NCBI GenBank assembly: GCA_027587225.1
Contig: JAPDDQ010000011.1
Location: forward strand, 106,217-170,216
Direction of reading: 5' to 3'
Source: Solirubrobacter taibaiensis
GTDB lineage: Bacteria; Actinomycetota; Thermoleophilia; Solirubrobacterales; Solirubrobacteraceae
Length of the DNA stretch: 64,000 nucleotides
The translations under genes and the position numbers were made by a program. Shown in pieces: positions 17,198-24,610 of this stretch. The notes beneath the pieces were generated by a model. That model saw only the letters and a list, made by a program, of their open reading frames with translations. It did no database searches and was not told the origin of the DNA. Within the stretch, counting starts at the first letter, position 1. Every line of letters begins with the position of its first letter.

Positions 17198-17797
17198 CGA
17201 CTCCAGCCCGCGGACGAGCAATTCGAGCGCCCACTCGAAGCGCTCGTCCGTGTCGCCGGCCATCAGGTCGGCGGAGAGGCTCGTGAGGTACGGGTACTCC
17301 TCGGGCGACAAACCCTGCAGCGACGCGCCCATCGCGGCGACGTCAGGCGGCGGCATCGACTCTTCGAAGGCGAACGCGCCGACGAAGAGGCTGAACATGT
17401 CGGAGGCGTAGGCGATCACCCGCGGCGGCAGCGAAGCCGAGGCCAAGACCGCGAGGTAACGCTCAAGTACAGGGAGAGAGTTCGGTCCGGTGGGGATGCG
17501 CCCCATCGAGAGCTGCGCGGCGTCGCGGTGGGACTTGAACAGCTCGCGGGCGTTGCGGGCGAGCTGTTTGACCTGCTCCTGCCAGTGCTCGGGGTCGGGC
17601 TCGACCACCTTGGACTCGCCGACGATCCGGTCGAGCATCAGGCCGAGCAGCTGCTCCTTGTCGCCCACGTGCCAGTACAGCGTCGCGGCGCCGGCGTCGA
17701 GTTCCTGCGCGAGTTTGCGCATCGAGACGCCCTGCAGGCCTTCGCGCTCCATCAGCCGCAATGCGGCGTCGACGATCTTGTCCCGCGAGAGGGCCAT
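17165..17797 (-). CDS. TetR-family repressor
   Basis: 210 residues. N-terminal helix-turn-helix with KIVDAALRLMEREG, VSMRKLAQELDAGAATLYWHV and GDKEQLLGLMLDRI, then an all-helical ligand domain of the TetR_C (PF02909-like) type. Divergent from the DrrAB-like exporter; the 39 bp between start codons holds an inverted repeat with GAACACTGT and ACAGTGTTC arms that is probably its operator. Inferred role: represses itself and the exporter until a hydrophobic drug or metabolite binds. TACGCT 11 nt upstream suggests leaderless transcription. Confidence 0.9.
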   Translation of the reverse strand: MALSRDKIVDAALRLMEREGLQGVSMRKLAQELDAGAATLYWHVGDKEQLLGLMLDRIVGESKVVEPDPEHWQEQVKQLARNARELFKSHRDAAQLSMGRIPTGPNSLPVLERYLAVLASASLPPRVIAYASDMFSLFVGAFAFEESMPPPDVAAMGASLQGLSPEEYPYLTSLSADLMAGDTDERFEWALELLVRGLESLREVGDEERR

Positions 17798-17808
17798 TTG
17801 ACAGCGAC

Positions 17809-17814
17809 AGCGTA
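17809..17814 (-). promoter_or_regulatory. -10 box of the TetR gene
   Basis: TACGCT, 11 nt before ATG 17797; about 8 bp from the operator. Confidence 0.55.
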
Positions 17815-17822
17815 CTCGTCTA

Positions 17823-17854
17823 GAACACTGTTCGAGATGACTCGTACAGTGTTC
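17823..17854. promoter_or_regulatory. TetR operator between repressor and exporter
   Basis: GAACACTGT (17823-17831) and ACAGTGTTC (17846-17854) are exact inverted arms 14 nt apart; TGTTCGAGA also recurs as a direct repeat. The site spans the exporter start codon. Confidence 0.6.
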
Positions 17855-18580
17855 GAGAACGCGATCGAGGCCACCGGCCTCGCCAAGCGCTACGGGGAGG
17901 TGCAGGCCCTCGACGGGGTCGACCTCCACGTCGAGGCCGGCACGGTGTTCGGCCTGCTGGGGCCCAACGGGGCCGGAAAGTCCACGACCGTCCGCATCCT
18001 CACGACGCTTTCCCGGCCCGACAGCGGCACCGTGCGCGTGGCCGGGATCGACGCGCTGCGCGACCCGGTCGGCGTGCGCCGCGTGATCGGCGTCGTCGGA
18101 CAGAAGCACGGGTTCGATCCCGAAGCGACCGGGCGCGAGAACCTGGTGCTCCAGGCTGAGCTCTATGGGTTGCGGGACCGCGGCCGGCCCGGCGAGCTGC
18201 TCGAGCGCTTCGGGCTGGTCGACGCCGCGGACCGGCAAGCGAAGACCTACTCGGGCGGGATGCAGCGGCGGCTGGACGTGGCGCTGGGGCTCATCCACTC
18301 GCCGCAGGTGCTGTTCCTGGACGAGCCCACCACCGGGCTCGACCCTGAGGCGCGAACGGCCATGTGGGCGGAGATCGAGCGGCTCGCCCGTGACGAGCGG
18401 ATGACGATCCTGCTCACCACGCACTACCTCGAGGAGGCCGACCAGCTCGCCTCGCGGATCGCGATCGTGGACCATGGCCGGATCGTCGCGCTGGGAACGC
18501 CGGGCGAGCTGAAGGCCGGGGTGCCCAGCGACGAGCCGGCGTCGTTGAACGATGTGTATCTGCGGGCGGTGGCGGTGTGA
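17837..18580 (+). CDS. DrrA-like ABC exporter ATPase
   Basis: 247 residues, ATP-binding subunit of a two-gene ABC-2 exporter. Walker A GPNGAGKST, Q-loop GVVGQKHGF, signature YSGGMQRRLDVAL, Walker B VLFLDEPTTGLDPEAR and switch His in LLTTHYLEEAD; the C-terminal HGRIVALGTPGEL is typical of the daunorubicin-resistance group. The frame stays open far upstream into the TetR gene, but ATG 17837 gives the normal N-terminus and follows the operator. Its stop overlaps the permease start by 4 nt. Likely exports an amphipathic compound under TetR control. Confidence 0.92.
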   Translation: MTRTVFENAIEATGLAKRYGEVQALDGVDLHVEAGTVFGLLGPNGAGKSTTVRILTTLSRPDSGTVRVAGIDALRDPVGVRRVIGVVGQKHGFDPEATGRENLVLQAELYGLRDRGRPGELLERFGLVDAADRQAKTYSGGMQRRLDVALGLIHSPQVLFLDEPTTGLDPEARTAMWAEIERLARDERMTILLTTHYLEEADQLASRIAIVDHGRIVALGTPGELKAGVPSDEPASLNDVYLRAVAV

Positions 18581-19314
18581 TCGCCTTCCGGCAGTCCTGG
18601 CAGGTGTTCCTGCGCTACTTCCGGGTGTTGCTGCGCCAGCCCGCGTTCCTGCTGATCACGATCGTGCAGCCGCTGATCTGGCTGCTGTTGTTCGGCGCGT
18701 TGTTCAAGGCCGTGACGGAGATCCCGGGCTTCGGCGGCTCGGGCGACTACCTGGACTACCTCACGCCCGGGATCGTCGTGATGCTCGCGGTGTCGAGCGC
18801 CGGCTGGACCGGGATGGGCTTCATCGAGGACATCAACAGCGGTGTGATGGACCGGATGCTCGTCACGCCCGCCTGGCGCGGCGCGTTCAATCTGGGGTCG
18901 GTCGCGCAGTGTGTGGTGTCCGTGGTGCTGCAGACGCTGCTGATCATCGGGCTCGCGCTGCTGCTGGGCGCGGACATCGCCCACGCCGGCGTCCTGATCC
19001 TCGTGGCCGCGCTGCTGGCGGCCGCGTTCGCGTCCCTGAGCAACGGGCTCGGAGTCCTCACGCGCCAGCGCGAGTCGCTGATCGGCGCCGTGTCGTTGCT
19101 CCTGCTGCCGCTGACGTTCCTCTCGAGCGCGCTGATGCAGCTCAGCCTCGCTCCCGGGTGGATCGAGACCGTGGCGCGCTTCAATCCGGTCGATTGGGCC
19201 GCGGTGGCCGCGCGCGACCCGGAGCCGCTGCGGATCGGGCTGCTCGCGGCTCTCACCGTGCTCTCAGCTTGGTTCGCGACGCGGGCGTTCGCGGTGTACC
19301 AGCGGTCGTTGTGA
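18577..19314 (+). CDS. ABC-2 type exporter permease (DrrB-like)
   Basis: 245 residues, six hydrophobic segments. ABC-2 features: N-terminal amphipathic helix with FLRYFRVLLRQPAFLLITIV, the EDINSGVMDRMLVTPAWR block after the second helix, and SLLLLPLTFLSSALMQLS near the end, followed by FNPVDWAAVAARD. Works as a homodimer with the ATPase just upstream (GTGA overlap). A palindrome CTTTCT-AA-AGAAAG lies right after the stop. Confidence 0.92.
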   Translation: MIAFRQSWQVFLRYFRVLLRQPAFLLITIVQPLIWLLLFGALFKAVTEIPGFGGSGDYLDYLTPGIVVMLAVSSAGWTGMGFIEDINSGVMDRMLVTPAWRGAFNLGSVAQCVVSVVLQTLLIIGLALLLGADIAHAGVLILVAALLAAAFASLSNGLGVLTRQRESLIGAVSLLLLPLTFLSSALMQLSLAPGWIETVARFNPVDWAAVAARDPEPLRIGLLAALTVLSAWFATRAFAVYQRSL

Positions 19315-19334
19315 CTTTCTAAAGAAAGCGGTGC

Positions 19335-19340
19335 TAGCTT
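19335..19340 (+). promoter_or_regulatory. -10 box of the rhomboid gene
   Basis: TAGCTT, 10 nt before ATG 19351. The palindrome CTTTCT-AA-AGAAAG at 19315-19328 lies near the -35 position. Confidence 0.6.
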
Positions 19341-19350
19341 CGCTCACCAG

Positions 19351-20142
19351 ATGGCCACCTGTTACCGCCACCCCAACCGCGAGACGGGCGTCTCGTGCTC
19401 GAATTGCGGACGCCCGATCTGCCCGGACTGCATGACGCCGACGCCCGTCGGCATGCGCTGCCCCGAGTGCTCGCAGCAGAAGACGCAGGTCAAGACCTTG
19501 CGGTCGATGGCGGTGGAACCGATCGCCACGTACATCCTGCTGGCCATCAACGTCGCCGTCTTCTTCGGCGCGGCCAGCAGCCCCCAGGCGCTGAGCGACA
19601 TGCTGCTGTTCGGCCCGGCCGTGGCCGACGGCGAGTACTGGCGGCTGATCAGCTCCGGCTTCCTGCACGAGCAGATCTTCCATCTGATCATGAACCTGCT
19701 GGCGCTGTACTGGCTCGGGCGGATGATCGAGCCGGCGCTCGGTCACGCCCGGTTCGTGGCCATCTACCTGGTGTCGCTGCTGACGGGCTCGCTGGGCGTG
19801 ATGCTGCTGGACCCGACGTCGTTCACGCTCGGCGCGTCCGGTGCCGTCTACGGCCTCCTGGGCGCGGCGATCGTGATGGCCCGCAACCGCAACATCGGCC
19901 TGATGCAGTCCGGCCTGCTGCCGATCCTGGCGCTGAACCTCGGCATCACGTTCCTGATCCCGAACATCTCGATCGGCGGCCACCTCGGCGGTCTTGCCGG
20001 CGGCCTGCTCGTGACCTTCGTGATCGAGGAGCTGTCGCGGCGGCGGCGCAACTCGCTGCCGCTGGCGATCGGCTTCAGCGTCGTGGTGGGCGTGGCGGCG
20101 GTCGTCGGGGCCGTCGCGCTCGCCTCTAGTCCAGTGCTCTGA
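19351..20142 (+). CDS. Rhomboid intramembrane serine protease with N-terminal zinc finger
   Basis: 263 residues. The N-terminus has paired Cys and His (CYRHPNRETGVSC, NCGRPICPDC, CPEC) forming a B-box-like zinc finger of about 45 residues. The membrane core has six helices with the catalytic Ser in LGASGAVYGLLGA and catalytic His in SIGGHLGGLAGG; HLIMNLLALYWLG is the usual helix-2 pattern. It should cleave single-pass membrane proteins. This domain order is common in actinobacterial rhomboids. TAGCTT 10 nt before the ATG is the likely -10 box. Its end overlaps the convergent BtuF-like gene by 17 nt. Confidence 0.93.
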   Translation: MATCYRHPNRETGVSCSNCGRPICPDCMTPTPVGMRCPECSQQKTQVKTLRSMAVEPIATYILLAINVAVFFGAASSPQALSDMLLFGPAVADGEYWRLISSGFLHEQIFHLIMNLLALYWLGRMIEPALGHARFVAIYLVSLLTGSLGVMLLDPTSFTLGASGAVYGLLGAAIVMARNRNIGLMQSGLLPILALNLGITFLIPNISIGGHLGGLAGGLLVTFVIEELSRRRRNSLPLAIGFSVVVGVAAVVGAVALASSPVL

Positions 20143-21013
20143 CGCCGCCAAGCGGTGCCGGGACGCGATCCGGGTGCAGCGCGTGGGCGAGCCATTCCAG
20201 GCCGTCCACGAGGCGCGGGCCAGGGCGGGAGAACCAGGCGGAGGCGTCGGCCACGACGATCCGGTCGGCGCCGAGCGCGTCGAGTTGCGCGCGGTACGCC
20301 TGCGCCTCCTGTGCGCCGCGCTCGACGTCGTAGCCGCACGGGGCGACGACCACCACCTCCGGCCGCGCCGCGGCGACCTCCTCCCACGAGCGCTGCTCTG
20401 AGGGCTCACCCGGGAGGCCGAGCAGATCCACGCCGCCGGCGTACTCGATCAGCTGCGGGACCCAGTGGCCGCCGACGAACACCGGGTCCAGCCACTCGAG
20501 CATCGCGACCCGCCGGCGCGGGGCGCCCTTGACGGCGAGCCGGACACGGTCCACGCGCGCCGCGGCGGCGTTGACGAGGTCCACGCCCGCGTCCTTGCTG
20601 TCGGTGGCCTGGGCGAGCGTGCGGACGTCCCCGAGCACTTCGCCGAGCGTGTGCGGGTCCAGGCTGACGATCTCCGGCACCGGGTCCAGGCGCTCCGCGA
20701 TCGCCCGCACGTCGTCGACGGACACCGCGCAGACGCTGCACAGCGCCTGGGTGACGATGAGGTCGGGCCGGAGCGCGCGCAGGCCCGGCTCGTCGAGCTC
20801 GTAGATCGAGCGTCCCTGCTCCGTGAGCTCGCGGACGGCGGCGTCGATCTCGGCCGGCCCGAGGCCAGGGCCGATTACGTCGCGCGTGACCTTGGGTAAG
20901 TTCAGCGCGTCCGCCGGGTAGTCGCACTCGTGAGTGACGGCGGTGACGTGCTCGCCCAGTCCCAGGGCGAACAACGTCTCGGTGGCCGATGGGACGAGGG
21001 AGACGATGCGCAT
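20126..21013 (-). CDS. BtuF-like cobalamin/iron-chelate binding protein without signal peptide
   Basis: 295 residues, periplasmic-binding-protein fold of the helical-backbone type: MRIVSLVPSATETLFALG, THECDYP, PDLIVTQALCSVCAV and MLEWLDPVFVGGHWVPQLIE. Unlike true BtuF it begins directly with the fold, so it has no signal peptide or lipobox and should be cytosolic; no permease or ATPase lies nearby. Such proteins are widespread in actinobacteria and archaea and their role is not settled. Its ATG (21011-21013) overlaps the pterin dehydratase ATG (21012-21014) on the other strand. Confidence 0.85.
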   Translation of the reverse strand: MRIVSLVPSATETLFALGLGEHVTAVTHECDYPADALNLPKVTRDVIGPGLGPAEIDAAVRELTEQGRSIYELDEPGLRALRPDLIVTQALCSVCAVSVDDVRAIAERLDPVPEIVSLDPHTLGEVLGDVRTLAQATDSKDAGVDLVNAAAARVDRVRLAVKGAPRRRVAMLEWLDPVFVGGHWVPQLIEYAGGVDLLGLPGEPSEQRSWEEVAAARPEVVVVAPCGYDVERGAQEAQAYRAQLDALGADRIVVADASAWFSRPGPRLVDGLEWLAHALHPDRVPAPLGGVRALD

Positions 21014-21254
21014 GGCCTCAGACGCAGTATGGCGGCAGGAGGACGAGTCGCTGGTCCGCGACTACGAGTTCAAGGACTTCGCCGAGGCGATGGCGTTCGT
21101 CAACCGCGTCGCCGAGGCGGCCGAGGACGCCAACCACCACCCGGACATCCTCGTCCACGGCTGGAACAAGGTGCGTCTGACGCTCACGACGCACGACACG
21201 GGTGGGCTCACCGACAACGACCACAAAATGGCCGAGCGCATCGACAGCCTGTGA
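21012..21254 (+). CDS. 4a-hydroxytetrahydrobiopterin dehydratase (PCD/DCoH)
   Basis: Pterin carbinolamine dehydratase, 80 residues. The active-site signature is complete: EDANHHPDILVHGWNKVRL then TTHDTGGLTDND. The N-terminus is about 15 residues shorter than usual, starting MASDAVWRQEDESLVRDYEF. GAGGGAG at 20996-21002 gives a good ribosome-binding site for ATG 21012, so the short form is the likely product. The Shine-Dalgarno sequence and promoter lie inside the divergent BtuF-like coding region. Dehydratases like this can also serve in pterin recycling unrelated to amino-acid hydroxylases; none is seen here. Confidence 0.88.
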   Translation: MASDAVWRQEDESLVRDYEFKDFAEAMAFVNRVAEAAEDANHHPDILVHGWNKVRLTLTTHDTGGLTDNDHKMAERIDSL

Positions 21255-21323
21255 GTGGGCTATTCTCCGCGAGTCGCCCTTGATGAACGACGACGAACCC
21301 TCCCGAAGTCCTAGGAGGGACGC

Positions 21324-22640
21324 ATGATCGCCCTGCTCCTCTTGGCGGTCTTCGTCCTGATCCTGCTCAACGCGTTCTTCGTGGCCGCCGAGTTCGCCCT
21401 CGTGCGCTCGCGCAAGGCCCACCTGCAGACCGACGTGGACGAGGGCAAGAAGGGCGCCGCCACCGCGGTGAACATGATGGACGACCTCTCGCGCTATCTG
21501 AGCGCGGCGCAGGTCGGCATCACGCTCACGTCGCTGGGTCTCGGCTTCCTCGGCGAGCCGGCCATCGGCTCGATCATCGAGGACCTCATCGGCGAGGACG
21601 TCCCGCACTGGCTCTCGACGCTGATCTCGGTGGGGCTCGCCTACCTGATCACGACGTCCATCCACATCACGCTCGGCGAGCAGGTCCCGAAGATCTACGC
21701 CATCCAGAAGGCGGAGCCCGTCGCGCGCTGGGTCGCGCGGCCGCTGCTGATCTTCACGAAGGTCTTCTCGCCGTTCATCAGCGCTTTGAACGCCACCTCG
21801 AACGGCATCCTGCGGATGGTCGGCGTCCGGACGGCGGGGCAGCTCGACGAGGGCGAGTCGCCGGAGGAGCTGCGGGTGCTCATCCAGGAGTCCGTCACCG
21901 GCGGCAAGCTGGACGCGGGCGAGGCGGGGATGCTCACGGGCGTCTTCCACCTGCACGAGCAGCAGGCGCGCCAGGTCATGACGCCCGCGCCGGCCGTGGT
22001 CACGGTCGATGCGTCCGAGGACGTGGAGACGGCGTTGCGGCGCTGCGTGTCGAGCGGGCACACCCGGCTCGTCGTGACCGAGGACGAGAACCGCGACCGC
22101 GTCAAGGGCATCGTGCACTCGAACTCGCTCGCGCAGCTCCTGCTGGCCGAAGGCCCGCAGGCGAAGGTCGACGGGCTCGTGCGCGAGGTGCCGATCGTGC
22201 CCGAGACCAAGCCGCTGGACGACCTGCTCGCGGACCTGCAGCGGGCACGGGCGTCGCTGGCGGTCGTGATCGACGAGTACGGACGCACCGCGGGCATCGT
22301 CACGGTCGAGGACATCATCGAGGAGGTCGTCGGCGAGATCGACGACGAAACCGACCCGCAGGGCGGCGAAGTTCGCAGATTGGCCAACGGCGACTGGTTC
22401 GTGCGCGGTCACGTCGCGATCACGGACCTGATCGACTACGGCCTCGAGCTGCCCGTGGACTCCGACGCCTACAACAGCGTCGGTGGCTTCGTCTTCGGCG
22501 AGCTCGGACGGCTCCCCAAGCGGGGCGACACCGTCGTTCACAACGGATACTCGATCCGCGTCGAGAGCGTCCGCGAGAACCGGATCGAGGCCGTTCGCAT
22601 CCGAAATCGGAGCGTTCCGAAGGCCGAGTCGAACGCATAG
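21324..22640 (+). CDS. CorC/HlyC-type membrane protein (DUF21-CBS-CorC_HlyC)
   Basis: 438 residues. DUF21/CNNM membrane domain (about 1-190; [38 protein letters not shown]), two CBS domains (about 205-330; [52 protein letters not shown]), and a C-terminal FAD-binding-like CorC_HlyC domain ([20 protein letters not shown]). Likely moves or senses divalent cations such as Mg2+. A strong Shine-Dalgarno sequence (TAGGAGGG, 21313-21320) precedes ATG 21324, so this transcript has a leader, unlike many neighbours. Confidence 0.93.
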   Translation: MIALLLLAVFVLILLNAFFVAAEFALVRSRKAHLQTDVDEGKKGAATAVNMMDDLSRYLSAAQVGITLTSLGLGFLGEPAIGSIIEDLIGEDVPHWLSTLISVGLAYLITTSIHITLGEQVPKIYAIQKAEPVARWVARPLLIFTKVFSPFISALNATSNGILRMVGVRTAGQLDEGESPEELRVLIQESVTGGKLDAGEAGMLTGVFHLHEQQARQVMTPAPAVVTVDASEDVETALRRCVSSGHTRLVVTEDENRDRVKGIVHSNSLAQLLLAEGPQAKVDGLVREVPIVPETKPLDDLLADLQRARASLAVVIDEYGRTAGIVTVEDIIEEVVGEIDDETDPQGGEVRRLANGDWFVRGHVAITDLIDYGLELPVDSDAYNSVGGFVFGELGRLPKRGDTVVHNGYSIRVESVRENRIEAVRIRNRSVPKAESNA

Positions 22641-22665
22641 TCTCGAAATGAAACTGCGTGACGAA

Positions 22666-22984
22666 TTGCACATTCGCGTTTGACGCGCTACCTTCTCGCC
22701 AGCCAACTTGCCGCTCCGGCGGTTGAGGAGGAGAGAGAGGGAGATCCTGGGGAGGATCGACCGAGTAAGCACGAGACGCCCGGGCTCAGGGGAGCGAGAC
22801 CCGGGCGTTACGTGTTTAACGGGCCGGAATCGCTCGATTGCGCCCGTTAAACACTTCCGGCCGCCTCAGGGGAGCGAGACGGCCGGGCAGTGCGTTCTGG
22901 AGGAGGGGTGCGATGAGAAGATCGTCGCGAAGCAGATACTCCCAACGCGCTCTCAATCCTAGCTAAACATTCCCCCGATGTAAA
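22666..22984. ncRNA. Structured RNA candidate with repeated 15-nt hairpin loops
   Basis: 345-bp non-coding gap between convergent genes. Hairpins: GATCC/GGATC around TGGGGA (22743-22758); CGCCCGGG/CCCGGGCG (22777-22784, 22800-22807); a 13-bp perfect stem (22812-22824, 22842-22854); CCGGCCG/CGGCCGG (22857-22863, 22880-22886). The second and fourth have different stems but the same loop, CTCAGGGGAGCGAGA. Plus strand: TTGCAC 22666-22671, 17 nt, TACCTT 22689-22694. Minus strand: TTTACA (22979-22984), 17 nt, TAGGAT (22956-22961). Strand is unresolved: a plus transcript would expose GGGGA loops; a minus transcript would expose CUCCCCU loops plus a CCCCUCCUCC stretch resembling SD-targeting small RNAs. 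No convincing ORF and no U-tract terminator seen. Confidence 0.6.
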
Positions 22985-23776
22985 TCAATACGTGTGGAAT
23001 CCGTGACCCGCCTTGCGTCCGAGGCGGCCTGCGGCGATCAGCGCGGTGATCGTCTCGGGGATCTCGACCTCGATCGTGCGCCCGATGGCGGCACTCACGT
23101 CGAGGCCGACGAGGTCCAGCAGGGCGAGCGGACCCATCGGGTGGCCGGCGCCGAGCTTCATGCACGTGTCGACCGCTTCGGCGTCCAGGCCGGTGCGCTC
23201 CATCAGCCGCACCGCGTCGAACAGGAACGGGAACAGCAGGCGGTTGACGACGAAGCCGGGCGTGTCCGGCACCTCGACCGCCGTCTTGCCGAGCGCCTCG
23301 CACAGATCGCGGGCGCGCTGCCGGGTGCTCGTGCTCGCCTCCGGGGGGAACGCGAGCTCGATCAGGTCCATCTTCGGCACCGGGTTGAAGACGTGCAGGC
23401 CGACGAAGCGCTCCGGATGCCCGGAGGCCTGCGCGAGGTCACCGACCGGCAGGCTGGACGTGGTCGTGGCCAGCACCGCGTCCGGCGGGACGTGCCCGTT
23501 CAGGCCCTTCCAGAAGGTCGCCTTGGTCTCGGGGTCCTCGACGATCGCCTCGACGAGAAACGTCGCGTCGTGGAGCGCGGCCGGGTCACGGCTCACGCGG
23601 ACGTTGCCGTTCACGCTTGCGCCGAGCTTCTCGCAGATCGCGTGGACCTTGGCGGTCGCCTTGTCGCATGAGGCGTCAGAACGCGCAAATACGGTTACCT
23701 CGCCCCGCGTGGCGGCGACGGCCGCCAGCCCGCATGCGATGGCTCCGGATCCCGCGATGGCCAGACGCTCCGACAC
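22985..23776 (-). CDS. 3-hydroxyacyl-CoA (3-hydroxybutyryl-CoA) dehydrogenase
   Basis: 263 residues, NAD-dependent oxidation of 3-hydroxyacyl-CoA. Rossmann motif AIAGSGAIACGLAAV, catalytic His in GLHVFNPVPKMDLIE, the DTPGFVVNRLLFPF hinge and GAGHPMGPLALLDLVGLD of the C-terminal dimer domain. Slightly short (about 285 is usual). AGAAAGGA lies 8 nt before the GTG start. Upstream is a perfect 18-bp palindrome overlapping the predicted transcription start, suggesting repression by a TetR-type fatty-acid regulator. No beta-oxidation partners are adjacent. Confidence 0.9.
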   Translation of the reverse strand: MSERLAIAGSGAIACGLAAVAATRGEVTVFARSDASCDKATAKVHAICEKLGASVNGNVRVSRDPAALHDATFLVEAIVEDPETKATFWKGLNGHVPPDAVLATTTSSLPVGDLAQASGHPERFVGLHVFNPVPKMDLIELAFPPEASTSTRQRARDLCEALGKTAVEVPDTPGFVVNRLLFPFLFDAVRLMERTGLDAEAVDTCMKLGAGHPMGPLALLDLVGLDVSAAIGRTIEVEIPETITALIAAGRLGRKAGHGFHTY

Positions 23777-23802
23777 GGCGATTCCTTTCTCTCCAGAAGG
23801 AA

Positions 23803-23820
23803 GTTGACTCGTGAGTCAAC
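23803..23820. promoter_or_regulatory. Palindromic operator before the hydroxyacyl-CoA dehydrogenase gene
   Basis: GTTGACTC-GT-GAGTCAAC, 8-bp perfect arms. On the minus strand TACGCT (23821-23826 complement) sits directly upstream as a -10 box, so a bound repressor would cover the transcription start. Shape and context resemble operators of TetR-type acyl-CoA regulators; the regulator is not in this window. Confidence 0.6.
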
Positions 23821-23888
23821 AGCGTAAGGGGTTTCCTATTTGGTCGTGTGACGAACCGCACGGACTTGCCGTAGCCGTTCGCACGGCG

Positions 23889-23894
23889 TAGGGT
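23889..23894 (+). promoter_or_regulatory. -10 box of the 23906 FHA gene
   Basis: TAGGGT, 11 nt before ATG 23906, the widest spacing of the set. Confidence 0.45.
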
Positions 23895-23905
23895 CAGGCG
23901 CACGA

Positions 23906-24598
23906 ATGGAGCCCTTGACGCTCGGCAGTAAGACACCCGAAGAGCAGGAAGAACGCCAGGCAGCGGTCGACCGGGGCGTGCCCTTCCTCGTCTTCCGCGA
24001 CGGTGATGGCCGTCAGCGGATCTTCAATCTGGAAGCCTCGTCGGACTCGATTACGGTCGGTCGTCGGTACGAGGCGGACATCTCCCTGCCGTGGGATCCC
24101 GAAGCCTCGCGGCTGCACGCCGAGCTGGCGTACCGCGCGGGCGAGTGGACGATCTGCGACGACGGCTGGTCCCAGAACGGCACCTGGGTCAACGGGCTGC
24201 GGCTCGCGGGCCGGCGCCGGCTCGCCGACGGGGACCTGGTGAAGATCGGCCGCACGATCATGGGCTTCACGCAGCCCGGCGTCGGCGGGCCCGGGCCGAC
24301 GATGGTGGAGGCCGAGCTGTCCTCCACGCCGCGCTTCTCCGAGCAGCAGCAGCGCATCCTGCGCGCGCTCTGCCGGCCGCTGTTCGCCGACGGCGACGGC
24401 TTCAACCCCAACTCCGACCTCGAAGTCTCCGAGCAGACCGGGATCGAGGTCGACGTCGTCACCCAGGAGCTGGACCTGCTCGCGCGCCTGTTCGGGCTCG
24501 AGGACATGCCGCGGCCCGAGCGCCGCGCCGAGGTGGCTCTACTGGCCGTCCGCTCCGGCCTCGTCGGTGCTGACGAGGGCGGCGGCACGCAGGCGTAA
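23906..24598 (+). CDS. FHA-domain protein
   Basis: 230 residues. Forkhead-associated domain at about 35-130 (SITVGRRYEADISLPW, SRLHAEL, QNGTWVNGLRLAGR), which binds phosphothreonine peptides, followed by a helical domain with a winged-helix look (FSEQQQRILRALCRPLF, VSEQTGIEVDVVTQELDLLARLF). Similar FHA plus helix-turn-helix proteins act downstream of Ser/Thr kinases in actinobacteria; no kinase is in the window. TAGGGT lies 11 nt before the ATG. Its TAA stop supplies the first bases of the next gene's TAAGCT box. Confidence 0.85.
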   Translation: MEPLTLGSKTPEEQEERQAAVDRGVPFLVFRDGDGRQRIFNLEASSDSITVGRRYEADISLPWDPEASRLHAELAYRAGEWTICDDGWSQNGTWVNGLRLAGRRRLADGDLVKIGRTIMGFTQPGVGGPGPTMVEAELSSTPRFSEQQQRILRALCRPLFADGDGFNPNSDLEVSEQTGIEVDVVTQELDLLARLFGLEDMPRPERRAEVALLAVRSGLVGADEGGGTQA

Positions 24599-24601
24599 GC
24601 T
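24596..24601 (+). promoter_or_regulatory. -10 box of acuI
   Basis: TAAGCT, 9 nt before ATG 24611; its TAA is the FHA gene stop. Confidence 0.65.
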
Positions 24602-24610
24602 CCGCGCCCT

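Noticed and set aside
22708..22962. 84-codon open frame in the structured gap
   Set aside because: It runs through all hairpins, has no Shine-Dalgarno sequence or TANNNT spacing, and no coding-like third-position bias.
22641..22984. Assignment of the structured region to 6C RNA, 6S, SRP RNA or RNase P RNA
   Set aside because: 6C requires runs of at least six C in the loops, here four at most; SRP and RNase P core motifs are absent. Only an analogy is kept.
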